Part shown: piece after piece, positions 25,552-37,650 of the stretch
Layout of the letters: each line of letters opens with the position of its first letter
How positions within the stretch are numbered: the first letter of the stretch is position 1
Assembly: GCA_916613615.1 (NCBI GenBank)
Contig: OU744721.1
Coordinates: 79,799,060 to 79,863,059 of the forward strand
Direction: 5' to 3'
From: Steromphala cineraria
Taxonomy: Eukaryota > Mollusca > Gastropoda > Trochida > Trochidae
Length of the DNA: 64,000 nucleotides
Notes under the pieces: model-generated
What the model was told of the DNA's origin: nothing
Databases searched by the model: none
The model's input: the letters and a program-made list of their open reading frames with translations, nothing else
Made by a program: the position numbers and the translations under genes

Positions 25552-26289
25552 CAGTCTAACATGAGTTTGCAGGTTGGTAACACAACTGTAGCCTTGTCAC
25601 ACCTTGCACAGATGATGGGTTCCTTAACAGTTTGTTTAGATGTTTTCCTAGGCGTTGATGTTGTTGGCCGTGAAATTGTGGTGCCCATGGCTCCATCAAG
25701 GGTTACACCACTGACTTCAAAAGAATCCATCTGAAGTCAAATGATGCAATAATTAAGGAGTAACAATAAAACTATGCTTTGTTTTCGGTTGCAAGATTTA
25801 TTTTACAGGTCTTACAATCGTTCACCAAATCAATCGAGGTACTTGATTACAAGCGTACCGGTTGTACTTTACAAGCTTACACCAACAACACGTGCGACAG
25901 GGATAGTACTGATGAAAATTGGTTAATTTCTCGTAGCCAACACGATGAAAGTAACTAAAACTTTGACAATATATATATAAATGATTTAAGTACCCATAAA
26001 TTTATATTTGATCGTAGTATATTTTCGGTTTTCTTTGACAAAATAGAACATGAATACAGAATTGTCGGAAGAAATCTATTTATATCGTTTGTTTTTGCAC
26101 ACGGCTAACTTATTTATGGCACTACAAAGCTCATGTTTTGCTTTCAGTTGACTAAACATATATTATTCTACAGTATAGAGCAGTTATTTCCAACTCTTTA
26201 CATTTCGTGAGATAATTGCGAAAACGCTACACTGAAAACGTAAACAAAACTCACCTCTTCCATTGACAAGCGTACACTTCCGCTCTTAC

Positions 26290-26800
26290 AAGCAGAATTA
26301 GGCGTACACGTTCACACGGGGTGCATTTGCGACTAGCAAACAGTTGGAACGAGAGTGGCTACCCAATAGGTGCATCTATGACAGGACCGTCCATAATCAA
26401 CTAAAAAGGGCAGGGTCTCACGCCAAACGACCTGTTAAGCGTCCCCTGCTCACAGATCCTCATAAAGCTGCTCGTACAGCGTGGTGTAGAACTGGAATCT
26501 GGTTTCCTGGAGGAAGATCCACTGGTCTAATGAGAGCCGTTTTCTCCTCTTCACGACAGACGGCAGAGTGAGGGTTTGGGGAGAAAGGGGAACAGCCTAT
26601 GCCCATAGGAACATCATGGAACAGGTTCCATTCGGTGGCGGATCTTTGGTGGTATGGGGAGGCTTTTCCTTCAATTGTAAGCTTCCTTTGATAACTGTCA
26701 GGTGTAATCTCAAAGGACAAACTACCAGCGAGACATCCTCAAACCTGCTCTGGTTCCTCATTTCGACAACCACCCCCTCTGTAAAAGCAGTAGGTTATGG
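26290..26800 (+). pseudogene. Decayed Tc1/mariner transposase fragment
   Basis: The fragment matches the middle of Tc1-family transposases: VHNQLKRAGSHAKRPVKRPL (about 26392), then HKAARTAWCRTGIW. After a frame change come DGRVRVWGERGTAYAHRNIM (about 26561) and FGGGSLVVWGGFS (about 26628). The FGGGS-VWGG motif is characteristic. The DESRF catalytic-aspartate region is lost: the frame reads AVFSSSRQTAE and then a stop. The N-terminal DNA-binding part and the C-terminal catalytic end are missing or unrecognisable. No terminal repeats were found. A dead, truncated copy. Confidence 0.75.
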
Positions 26801-26802
26801 AT

Positions 26803-28552
26803 GAGAGTTCTGGGAAGCTTAGTTGAAAAAAGTTATAGCCAGTATAGCCGGCGGCGGTAGAACTGCACAAAAACTGATAGTAGAAAAAGGAAATAGACAA
26901 AATATATAGAAAAGGGCAGAGAGAATTGAATTTGGTTGCAGGAAAGCTTGAAACCTCCTGCAGATAGAATAAGAAAATTCATGACAATATTGATATAAAT
27001 GGTGAAATATCTAAAAGACTGAGGGGTCAAATGTTCAAAAACAAGAAGTCATGCCACATCGACATTTCCAAACAAATCTTAAACGAGGTTTTAGCGTTCT
27101 GAGCCTAATGCTCCTGGAGAAAAAGACGAAACTAGGTTTTAAGAGCGTGGCCCCTTTTCTTAGAAGGGACCGCAGGGACACAAAAGCAATAGATTATAAT
27201 CCTCACTAGTCAGGGAGCCTGTACAAACAGTTTTAGTTGTCTAGCTCTTTTTTTCTGGAGAAGATTATGGAAATATGATTTAAAGGGTTATCAGAAGCCA
27301 CAGGCGAAAAGGTTATAAACTAGATTAGCGTTTGCGGGATACCGCAAAAGCAGAGCAGCCCCGGAACTTTGGGTTTCGCCTTACCCTGTTCCGCCTTTTA
27401 CAGGCCTCACCAAATTGGGAATTTTCTCGTGACCTTGACCTTTGACACTCAAGGTCACACAATCAATGAACACATTTCATTGAGTATAACATTATTGTAA
27501 TGAAATAAAGTGTTAAAAATACAATTAATCCATTTTCTCCATATATGTTGACCTTGCTGTGACCTTGACCTTCGACAGTTAGTACCCAAAACTTTTTGAA
27601 AATGTTGAACTTCTCAAGAGATAATATATACAAAATCTAAACTTCATAGCACAAAAACTTTTCAAGTTATTGTGTTTAGAAGGAATTGCAATAACTCATA
27701 TCTCATGACCTTGACCTTTGACCTTCAAGGTCACACAATAATTGAACACTTTGTATTGAGTATAACAATCATGTATTGATTAAAAGTGATCATAGTTAAA
27801 ATTAAGCATTTTCGCGAAACCATGCTTAAGTCATGACCTTGCTGTGACCTTGACCTTTGACAGATTGTAGCCGAAACCTTTTCAAAATTTTTTACTTTTC
27901 CAAGGATGATATATACCAAGTTAGAGCTTCATAGCACAAAAACTTTTCAAGTTACCGTGTTTACAAAGAATTTTGTGGTGATTTTATAACTCGTGACCTT
28001 GACCTTTGAACTTGAAAGTGAACATGTCATAATGATTCCCTGGAAGTATTAACATTTAGACATGTTCATGAGTTCGGAAAAGCTAAATGGGATAAAGTTA
28101 TACCCCAATTTAGTGCATTTTGTAATAACTCATATCTCATGACCTTGACCTTTGACCTTCAAGGTCACACAATCATTGAACACTTTTTTTTGAGTATAAC
28201 AATCATGTATTGATTAAAAGTGTTCATAGTTAAAATAAAGCATTTTCGCTAAAACATGCTTACGTCATGACCTTGCTGTGACCTTGACCTTTGACGGATT
28301 GTAGCCAAAACCTTTTCAAATTTTTTTACTTTTCCAAGGATGATATATACCAAGTTAGAGCTTCATAGCACAAAAACTTTTCAAGTTATCGCGTTTACAA
28401 GGAATTCTTAGTGTGAATACATAGCTCGTGACCTTGACCTTTGACCTTGAACGTGAACATGTCAAAATCGTTCCCCCGAGGTATGAGAAGTAAGGTATGA
28501 ATAAGAGTTCTGGAAAGCTTAGGGGAAAAAAGTTATAGCTAGTAGTACGAGT

Positions 28553-28589
<37 letters not shown>

Positions 28590-28620
28590 TGGAAACTTCA
28601 CAAAAACTGATAGCAGCCCC
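26803..28620. repeat. TGACCTTGACC-rich repeat array with CGG tract
   Basis: The segment CTTGACCTTTGACCTTCAAG plus GTCACACAAT occurs near 27713 and 28143, with a variant near 27430. With its following sequence (CCAAGGATGATATATACCAA near 27900 and 28335) it forms about 2.4 copies of a roughly 435-bp unit. GAGTTCTGGGAAGCTTAG plus AGTTATAGCCAG near 26807 recurs near 28505, bracketing the array. No coding exon was seen. Confidence 0.65.
28551..28592. repeat. (CGG)n trinucleotide tract, about 12 units
   Basis: An uninterrupted run of GCG/CGG triplets from GTGCGG to CGATGG. A short related CGGCGGCGG run at 26850 sits in the homologous position of the other copy of the flanking repeat. Confidence 0.85.
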
Positions 28621-31300
28621 GTCCTTAGACGGGGCTTCTTATTATCACCCTCACTAGTCAAGGAGTCTGTACATAAAATTTCATCTTTCTAGGCCTTATG
28701 CTTCTGTAGAAGAAGATGAAAATGTACAAATGAACGGACGGATCCTTGGTTTAGCGCTTATAACTATTGTTTTTTTAACATATTGATGTGTGAAAGAAAA
28801 TATACTGAAAAGAGTTCGTCCACATCTATAAAAGTGTTTATCGCCATTTCCATATAAAGGGAACAGTCATGATAATCTCAATAAAATATACTAATAAGAG
28901 CATTTATATAGCGCTTTTACAGGCTGGATAGTCAAGAAAGTTCGGTGTGAATTTAGCAGAATCGCTGGTCTAAAAAAAAGGTCTTTAAGAGACATTTGCA
29001 AGTCTGAAAGTCAGCACAGGTGCAAATGTTAGTCTTACACTCAGAATGTACTTAATATTATTTTGACCTAACAAAACCTAAAAAAAAGCAAATCTAGAAC
29101 TTCAGTGAACTACTCTAAAATTTCCAATTCTCCGAGGCTCTTTTCTTAACTTTAATAAAATAGTTGTTTTTGAGAATTATTATTTTTCAGAGACTGAATA
29201 TAAGTCTAGTGCGAATGTTTGAAGAAGAGCATTCCATTCTTTTGCAGCAGCAAAGGAACATGAGCGGTGTCCATATTTCAATACAAGATAACATAGTGGT
29301 CAAATTCCCCGCCAAATTGGTTTTCACTATAGCTCCAAACAGTCTCCTAAGTCAGAGTTCAAAATCACGGAACATTGACCATAAAATAATTGCATGTTTC
29401 TTTTCGAACTCCATCAAGACACATTTGCTTGTCGTATTTTAGCCCTTTTCTCATGCTCGAATTTACATATCAGAGTAAATATACACATGTAAATATACAT
29501 ACATGTGTAATAGTAAAAATTCTTTCTGTTCCACTGCTACTTAGCAAAAAGTTGTATTACATTTACATCCATGTTATACAAACTACTAACGAAAAGCTAA
29601 CAATAATTGTTTCTGGAACCAGATTTCGTGGTATTATGATGTTTTTAGCTACAAGAGGAGGAGGATTGTTCCTGTTGTAAAAGCACAGATCGTGTCCTAG
29701 AGCTGGTTCTAGATAAAGAGTACGGGCGAACGAGAGGACACTAGTTTGGTGGTGTGTCCTTGTAAAAGAAACGTTTTATAACGATCAGTGGATGGCAAAC
29801 CTAGAATCAACGATCGAATCGGAATTGATTTGAATTGAAGATGGTAAAAGCATTTTATTTCGTGTCAACACCTGCAGAATACGGTTGGTATCTCTCTATC
29901 ACACACCAACACATACGTTCTTGATTGTTGTCGTGGATGTTTGCATCACGATTATTGACACACTATTGAGAAATTATGTAAAATTCCGAAAGAAGAAGCT
30001 AATAGAAAATTTGAGTGATTGTCATGACTTAAAGGGATTTTCCCAAATGAGCCCATTGAATTTGTGCTTTTATTGACAGAAAGGTCTGGCGTGTTCAGGT
30101 CTTTTGAATTCCAAACTGTTCTACAGTGTTGAAACGAGGAGAAGGAATTCTGGAGGCTCTTGAGGAGAAAGAGGAAAATATCTAGGTGGCTGTGATGCAT
30201 TGACCTTGAAGAGTGACATGGCTACCTGAATTGAATGACTATTGTAAAGAAAGAAATGCCAATGCCAATGGTAGATATAGAAAAATATAGATTTCAATTT
30301 ATAATTCGAATTGTCATCTTCGTTGTTTGATTATATGTCCACCTATAATCTGAAACGATACTGGTTCTTTTTCAATCAAAATCAAACTCAAGGATGTTAC
30401 ACTTTTAGGTTGATTGTTTTCATGATAATTATGTTTCCTTAGATACACGTACTTAATACCCAACTGACAAGAGCATCCTAAGGGTGTAGCCGGCACAAAA
30501 CAACGTATATACAAGTAAGTAATCCCAACAACATATCAACATTTTCAGATATTGTGATTTTAACCATTTTATTCAACAAAATTCACTAAAGAATCATTTG
30601 TTTTTATAGATAAGATGTTTTTTGCATACATGAGCAAAACAAATTCGATTCTAATGACACTAGTTACAATGTGTAAAAATACGTAAATGTAAATTTACAT
30701 TTACATGACCTACCGAGTAGGCCTACAATAATGCTCATGTATGTAATTGCGTTCTCATGACACTTTAACATACCCTACATTTACTAACACAAGCAAATTT
30801 ACTCATATACGTAATTTTTCTCATTTACAATTTGTAAATATGCATACATGTGTAATGGTAAATGTGTTTTCTGTTCACATGTCATTAAGCAGTATGTTGT
30901 ATTTTTCAATTACACACGTCCATGTTATACAAATTATATAGGAAACGGTAAAAAACACTGCTCCTAATGCCGGAGTTTGTGATATTAAAACTTTTAGCTC
31001 CAATATGAGGAGGGATATTACTGTTTTGCATGTACAGACCTTGACCTTGACCTTGTCCTGGGTCAAGTTCTAGACTTGAGTACGTTGAAAAGGGTTGGAT
31101 GTCACCAGGAACATAACAGCGTAGATAAAACATGCATTGATCACAAAGTAAATGTAAGTATAAGTTTTCAAAATTTTGGTTTCAGACATTATGATTTAAC
31201 CATTTTTAATGTATGAAAATCACTATTATGCTTTTGCATATAGAGGGGGAAATAAATTCGATTCTCATGACAGTATTTACATCAAAATGGAGTTAAACTA
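28621..31300. other. Repeat-rich sequence with a diverged segmental duplication
   Basis: 28632-28745 is a reverse AGCTCATC-family fragment. The block about 29440-29730 (ATACATACATGTGTAATAGT, CATCCATGTTATACAAACTA) recurs diverged at about 30780-31090, and 30500-30575 resembles 31140-31215, so one unit is duplicated with a period of about 1.3 kb. No gene was recognised. Confidence 0.45.
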
Positions 31301-31334
31301 TTTTATCAAAAACATAATTGTAAAAATGAAAAGA

Positions 31335-32190
31335 CTCTTACCTTTTTTAACTTTGGCGAATGCATAAAACAATGGATCAAAGTTTTCTATAATGGAATTC
31401 AGTCAAGTGATCTGATAAATGGATTTGTGACACAAGGGTTTAACATCTCTAGGGGGTGTCGCCAAGGTGACCCTCTCTCGCCGTACTTATTTATTCTATG
31501 TGTAGAAATATTGGCAATAGACATGACACCGATATAAAAGGAATCAAAGTAGGCAGCGTTGAATACCTCTTGAATCAGTTTGCTGATGGCACTACATGTA
31601 CGTTAGTCGGATCAGACACAGTTTACAAGCAGGATTTCGCAAGATTTTCAGGATTAAAGGTTGATGTTGATAAGACGAGACTCATATTTTTTGTCTCCAA
31701 AAAGCGAAGCAGGATGAAATTATGCCATAATTGGAAATTAAACTGGGAACAGGGCGATTGTGAACTTCTAGGTATTACATTTAACCTTGATTTGGAAAAT
31801 ATGATAGACCTAAATTATAAAGACAAACTTAGACAATGTGAGATACTCATGCACATTTGGTCTTCTCGTAATGTTTCCCCACTTGGGAAAATCACCGTGT
31901 TAAAATCTCTTATTATCCTATTTTGTTCATTATCAGACCCAGACATTCGGATAATTGAACAATTTGAACGAAATGTTTTAAATTCATTTTGAACAATTAA
32001 ACCAGATAAAATCAAAAGAAATCAAATTACATGCCAAGTAAATATTTTAAAAGTTTAAAGGCTCCGAAATTAAAACAATGCGTTTGTGGGATCTTATTTC
32101 TGCCCACAAAGATTCGCACTGTGAACCCAACAACCTAGCAACCGAATGTATTTGGTATAACGACAGTGTTACTATTGGTAATTTACTCAT
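31335..32190 (+). pseudogene. Decayed LINE reverse-transcriptase fragment
   Basis: Reading frames resemble the palm region of L1/Tx1-like non-LTR retrotransposons: FGECIKQWIKVFYN (about 31352), RGCRQGDPLSPYLFILCVEI (about 31453), then after a frameshift near 31520 a VEYLLNQFADGTT motif (about 31555-31600). The usual active-site FADD reads FADG, removing the second aspartate. SGLKVDVDKTRLIFF and SSRNVSPLGKITVLKSL follow, matching the family's thumb region. Frames are broken again near 31992. The 5' half with the endonuclease is absent. Confidence 0.7.
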
Positions 32191-32433
32191 ATACGTAAAA
32201 CTGTGCATGAGAAAAGGGCCTTATTATATTATTTTAATGCTTTGTTCGCATGCACAACTTTTACACATGTATGCAATATTAGTCATATGTAAATTTACAC
32301 ATACATGTAGAAGTTGCTATGCGTTGACATGACTTTTTAATGGGTGTGTGTAAGGACACGAGAAATCGAAAATCATCAATATGTCATATATTCATGTAGA
32401 TAACAATACCCCTCCCCTACAAGACTCGAGTAT

Positions 32434-32516
32434 TTTGAAGGGGAGTGGGAGTATTTTGAAGGGGAGTGGGAGTATTTTGAAGGGGAGTGGGAGTATTTTG
32501 AAGGGCAGTGGGTATT
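32434..32516. repeat. 21-bp minisatellite, about four units
   Basis: Units of the form GAGTATTTTGAAGGGGAGTG plus G, with one GGGCAGTGG variant in the last unit. Confidence 0.85.
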
Positions 32517-35500
32517 GTTTATCTATTGTATATGTTTGAATATTTATTATTTTCAATAATCTGTGTGTAAGGACTCGATTTTGGAAAGGTAATAATGATT
32601 CTTTTAATGTTGTTATTTCAATCTGTCACAGTGGAAGATCTGTTGGCACACCGCCGCCGCTAGCTTAGCGATATTCTACTGGAAATCAGTTTGGAACTAG
32701 AATTCGGTCTCCATGATTGAAATAGGAAATATGGAAAATGCACAGAAATCCTGTTTAGAATTAAGTCGAAATATTGATGACATTGGCATCTTCGAGAAAC
32801 ACAAAACTCCCAAACGCAGAAGGATTATAGCAACAATGCTCGTGGTTTACTGCACCAGAAGACACTTTACCCTAATACTATAATAGAATGTCCAAAATAA
32901 AATTCTGTTTGATGTGTTTTGTATTTATTCTATATTTCATCCCAATGGGTTTCAATATATTGCGTGAAGTCAAAATAAGTCAAACTTTAATGAGTATCTG
33001 TAATAATAAGGTGAAAGTGAGATTTTATCTATTTCAAATAAATGATTATTTCAGAATGTTTCAGCAATACAATCATGTAGTTACACAACGAAAGCGTTTT
33101 GTCATCTTAAAGATGTTTGGTCATACAAATTCCCAATTAAGATTTACTAGTAGATTTTAGACTTGAATGTAATTTAAGACCGATATATATCTAACGATCC
33201 TGCTTACGATATTTTGACAAATAAGTAAGACAAGGAATATTACTTACGAAAAATATTATTAGTTGACAAAAAAAAGTGGTGTTTAGAACAAAAATAGAGA
33301 CATTCGCTCTGTAGCTCATCAAGCTTCATATCAATTTTTCTTCAGGGTGTGGAAAATATGGTTTCCCCCTTAGCAAGGGCCAAAGGATCACCAAATTTAC
33401 AATTAAGAATACTCCTTATCCATCTTTTTAGGAGTCTGCAGACAAAGTTTCGACTTTCTAGGCCTTATGCTTTTGGAGAAGATGACAATAGGTTTTAATG
33501 GTGTGGCCCTGTGGCCCTTATTTGGGGCGACAGGGTCACCAAAGCGTTATAATCCTTACTAGTCAAGTAGTATGCATACACGGTTTCAACTTTCTAGGCC
33601 TTATGCGTCTGGAGAAGAAGTCGAAAGTGTACAAAGGAAACAGACGGACGGATGGACGGACGCCGGACACCACGCCATGCCATAATCCCATCGAGCCATT
33701 AAGGCCAGAAGAGCTTAAATGTCTAGTTATTAATACAAAGTCAATGATTCTGAATTATCCAACGATTTGCTGTGGCCTTTGTACCGGTTACTCCATTACT
33801 ACTTGTTTTGGGTGGTCACTGTCTTGATGTTGGCTTTCCTTGCAAACCTAACTTCTCAATGGTTGTACATTCTAAGATGTACATGGCCCTAGTTGTACCC
33901 TTTTATTATCCCAAGTAGAAAGTAGCAACATTTGTATATTTATGTAACAAAACGTTCTTAGTCTTTTAATCATTGTTTTATTTAGCCTACGCTTATATTT
34001 GTCTGATTGTGTTATCATTTATTCACCCGTCATTCATTAAATATGGGCTTTCTCGACAGGGCATTGTGCATGAATATATTACTCAGTGCTTAAAGATTTT
34101 AGAGAACAGACACGGTTGGTCTACATAAACAGTTATTTTTAATGAATATCTAGGCAAAATTACCGTAATCAAAACCAAAGAAAGAAAGAAAACCGAAATG
34201 AATTTGCTAAAATAAAGCCATTTGCTCCTTAGTTCATCAGGCTAAATATGAAAATTTTCTTTAGGGTGTGGCTGATGTAATTCCCCCTTAGTAGTAATTG
34301 AATTCAGATACTGCTAATCACTTCAGAAATAGAAATTGCTCAAACATTTAAAGAAACTTTTTAAATAGAGCCATTAGTTATGTAGGCTTCATATTAAATT
34401 TTGCTTTTATTTGGGAATCCCCATTACCTATCTCATGACATTTCAGCAATTTAGGCCTTGTGCTCATGGAGACGATTATGAACATAAGTTTTAAAGAGGT
34501 TACGCAATGTATTTTTCTAAGAATGATAGATCATTATCTCCAGTACCATTATCTATGGGAATGCAATGAACATATGATAGTGAGACACAATATACACATA
34601 ATATTAGACTTTTAATCAGCATTTATACCCGATTTTGAGAATGCGTCGGGCCTGTCGCCATTTGCGTATCTTCCATAATGACAGACAGACAGAATTCAAA
34701 CCAAAACTATTACTACAACCAATACTACATGTTTATACAATAGTATACTTGGCTTGGATAAACCGTTATTGAGCCGTCAGATATCTAAGCTTTCGGAATA
34801 TAAAACATTTGAGTGAATATTTCTACACTGACTTCCAAAAGAAACTTTGCACCATTTTATAATGATTCTGATTGAAGAATGAAAAACGATAGAAATTTAA
34901 AACAAAGTACCTCTTATTAATCAATCATTTGTTTAAACAACCAGCGAATCCAAATTAAAGGTGGGAAACCCAGTTTTGCACTTATTTGATCTGAAGTGAG
35001 CAGGGGTCAAAATTTTGGATGTTTTCGCAATAATTTCGTTAAATTATTTAAATGTGCTACTTTAGTACCAGGTTTGAGCAGCCCGAGAGTTATAACTTCC
35101 AAATCTGCCATGAGTAACGAAAAAGGTCAAACGTTAAATAACGTCTTCTGTCGGCAGGTTCAACTTCACATTTCGTCTGCATCGAAGCTTTTCCATTAAT
35201 GAGAATGTGTGGACACAAGTCTTACTTGTTATATTGACACATCTTTGAGTCGTACAAATGGTAACCAGCCTCAACAATCGCAATTAAATATTGTTATTGC
35301 ATGCCAATTCTGACGTTATGACTTCGAATGAAATTGCCATGTGTCGATGTTTAGTGACCAATAGCTATCAACTTAGCAGTCGATGAGCTCTGATTAGATC
35401 TGTCCAAGTTCATAAAGTGCACGGGAACATAACATCATGCCGACCTTTGCTATCCCTGACGTCAATAAGAGACAACGTTGGCGGTGGTCTAACGTCACAG

Positions 35501-35650
35501 ATATCGGCTCTCATGCAGTGAAAAAACAACTGGTTTTTTTTGTGTTTCAGGGTTGTCAGCAATCCTCACAACCTCTCTGTATGGCCGGATCAAGTTACCC
35601 TTAGAAATGAAGGAACACAATCTAAATAAATTTAGTTCAACAGGTTTTAT
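32517..35650. other. Intergenic, repeat-fragment rich
   Basis: Reverse-orientation AGCTCATC-family pieces lie at 33297-33718 (with GACGGACGGATGGACGGACG) and, more decayed, at about 34206-34510. A CCGATTTTGAGAATG...GACAGACAGAC segment lies near 34630-34692. No gene was recognised. Confidence 0.4.
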
Positions 35651-35651
35651 A

Positions 35652-36405
35652 TTTGGTCATAATGTTGATCTAAGAGTGGCCCGTAAGGCGGGTCATCCCG
35701 CTGACCTCTGAAATCAGCCGCTCGGCCAATCAGAAAAGTTGCCCTAGCTCGCTGGAAGTTAAAAAAACTCAGCAGCACATCTTTTGAAATGGATGATGTT
35801 CGGAGCTCTGTCCATTCGGAGCGGAGCAGAGCGACCATTTCGATGAACAATCCGATTGCTTGGATGTATTAATAGATTATATTTTTTCATCTTAAAATGA
35901 TTAGCGTATTTGCTAGTTGTCAATGACAAATGATGATTGCAGATCACACAGATACTAACGTGGCGAATACATGGAATAATAATCACCAAGTTAGAGCATG
36001 ATAAATGTCAATATTTACGAAAATCTTCATGCAAGGGGAGGTAACTCCTTTTTGTCAAACTCGTATGTACTAATTTATTTCGTTTCCATCCAAATAATTT
36101 TAAAAATAGTGATTTTTTGTCAATCATTAATTTAAAAATGTTTCATACAACCAAAATAAAGCCAACCTACTGATATTTTTATTATCAGTATCAAAAACAA
36201 GATCTATTATTCACAATGCACACTGTTATTGAGAACAGGCCATAAGCTATCATATGTTTCTTCCGTTCACACATTGAATGAGCGACTATGAACTGTTTGT
36301 GACGTCGAATTTGATTGATCAAATCGCAAATTCATTATTTGCATACGAAAGGTCACCGGGACGACCTCTCACACTGGTCAATCTTAGATCAACAGTATGA
36401 CAAAA
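35652..36405. mobile_element. TIR element of about 750 bp
   Basis: The left end TTTGGTCATAATGTTGATCT plus AAGA and the right end TCTTAGATCAACAGTATGAC plus AAAA are inverted with about two mismatches. A second inner inverted block follows (GGGTCATCCCGCTGACCT against AGGTCACCGGGACGACCT). No transposase frame, so non-autonomous. Confidence 0.55.
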
Positions 36406-37406
36406 CAAAAAATCTGTTGATCTAAATTGATTTAGATTGGAAGGAACACTACCGATTCTTTAAAAAAGGGCTGTTTTTGATCAATTTTGTCAATTTTCAG
36501 AGGGGATTCGCGATATCTTTGCTATACAGTTTACTGGTTTTAAGGTGTTTTGTTCACTATTGGAGTAACAAGCATTCATTAAGGACAATTATTAATCTTT
36601 TTCGTCACGTGGCTAAGTTCCAGCGGAAACGTCACGTGATTATGACATTTTTGCCATTTCTTCAAAAACGCATGAATATTGCTCAATTAAAAGTTTTAAA
36701 CTTGAAAGTATGGGTTTCAACTATGTCATTGCCAACTTAAACGAAAATATAAATATGAGATGGTTTCAAAATTTCAATTTTAAAATTGCAAAGTTTCTTT
36801 TGGAATTCAGTGTATGTTAAATGAACGATTAAAAGGGTGTCATTACATGTTGAAAAATGATCATTGGGTGAAACTACTACCCTTCTGCTACCCCATAGAA
36901 GGTAGACACGCTTCAGTGACCACAGATTCTGTTTGCCGGGGCTAATTAGGCAGTGTATTTTTAAAGCCGTATTTAGGCATGTTATCAGATTTCGAAAATT
37001 CAAAGTTGAATCTAATTCAATTTGCAAGCCCCTTTTTATGAATCCCGAAAGTTTCAGTCCACCTCTAAACTTTAGCGAACAAATTCAATTCTTGTATCAT
37101 ACACATATGCTCGCTTTAGACAAGCCATTGCCGACAATAGTGCCCATAAGTGTTCTTTGAGCATTCTTTTTTAATTTTAAATCTTTAAAAAAAATTGATT
37201 TTGAAGGTTAGTTTTTTTTAAACGGGCGACTTCATCAATAAATCAGTTGCTACAAAAGAGTAGGTACTGGTACATGAAATTAAACCTTTCTGGGCTTATG
37301 CTTCTTGAGAAGACAACGAAAATAGGCTTTTAAGGGCCAAGCTACCAATCATTGTGCACGATGTCTACAGGATATCATTATCTATAAATACAAAGACATA
37401 CTCTCT

Positions 37407-37650
37407 GGGACGTAGCTCAGTGGTAGAGTGTCAGCTCGTCACCCGGAAGACCGGGGTTCGATTCCCGGTCGCGTCATACCAAAAACCGATAAAAGGTGGG
37501 AGTTGTTGCTGTCTTGCTTGACACTCAGCATTGTAAAGGCAGAACAACGCATTAACTGGCGCTGCACAGTGGCTGCCGGGTGCCATGGGCACAAAACAAA
37601 TTCCTGATGTACTTGCACTTAGGAAAATAAAGTGTTATTATTATTATTAT
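37407..37650 (+). mobile_element. tRNA-derived SINE
   Basis: The head is tRNA-like with an A box (TAGCTCAGTGG) and a perfect B box (GGTTCGATTCC), the internal RNA polymerase III promoter. A roughly 150-bp body follows, containing GCGCTGCACAGTGGCTGCC and CCTGATGTACTTGCACTTAG, and the tail is AAATAAAGTGTTATTATTATT. The tRNA-like part is followed directly by the body and a simple-repeat tail, so this is a SINE and not a tRNA gene. It is probably full length. The family name is not assigned. Confidence 0.8.

Larger units (their letters stand above)
24454..26263 (-). pseudogene. Broken C2H2 zinc-finger gene
   Basis: The probable start is an ATG at 26263 in a 9-base first exon (ATGGAAGAG) with donor GTGAGT. 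The second exon starts at 25730 after TTTGACTTCAG and the stop is at 24454-24456. It encodes four C2H2 or C2HC fingers: CARC (about 25590-25610) with its histidines in another frame, CSSC (about 25235), CPHC (about 24635) and CECG/C2HC (about 24540). Four lesions split the frame: a 1-nt deletion after the first CxxC (near 25597), a 193-bp TIR insertion (25359-25551), a 357-bp TTAA-flanked insertion (24847-25203) and extra 37-bp repeats (24661-24809). Skipping the insertions joins the finger-2 half CKKCYSHEDSLK to AHMKH, which shows the exon was once continuous. The intron argues against a processed copy. Partners and DNA targets are unknown. Confidence 0.75.

Noticed and set aside
25350..25560. 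Ordinary ancestral intron between two zinc-finger exons
   Set aside because: The 9-bp direct repeat and long inverted arms show a transposon insertion; the finger is split mid-motif.
32888..33160. 90-codon frame as a small gene
   Set aside because: It is AT-rich with no domain, codon bias or splice context; similar frames occur by chance across the spacer.
37407..37480. tRNA gene
   Set aside because: The tRNA-like head with A and B boxes is fused to a SINE body and a TTA-repeat tail, and the acceptor stem pairs poorly.
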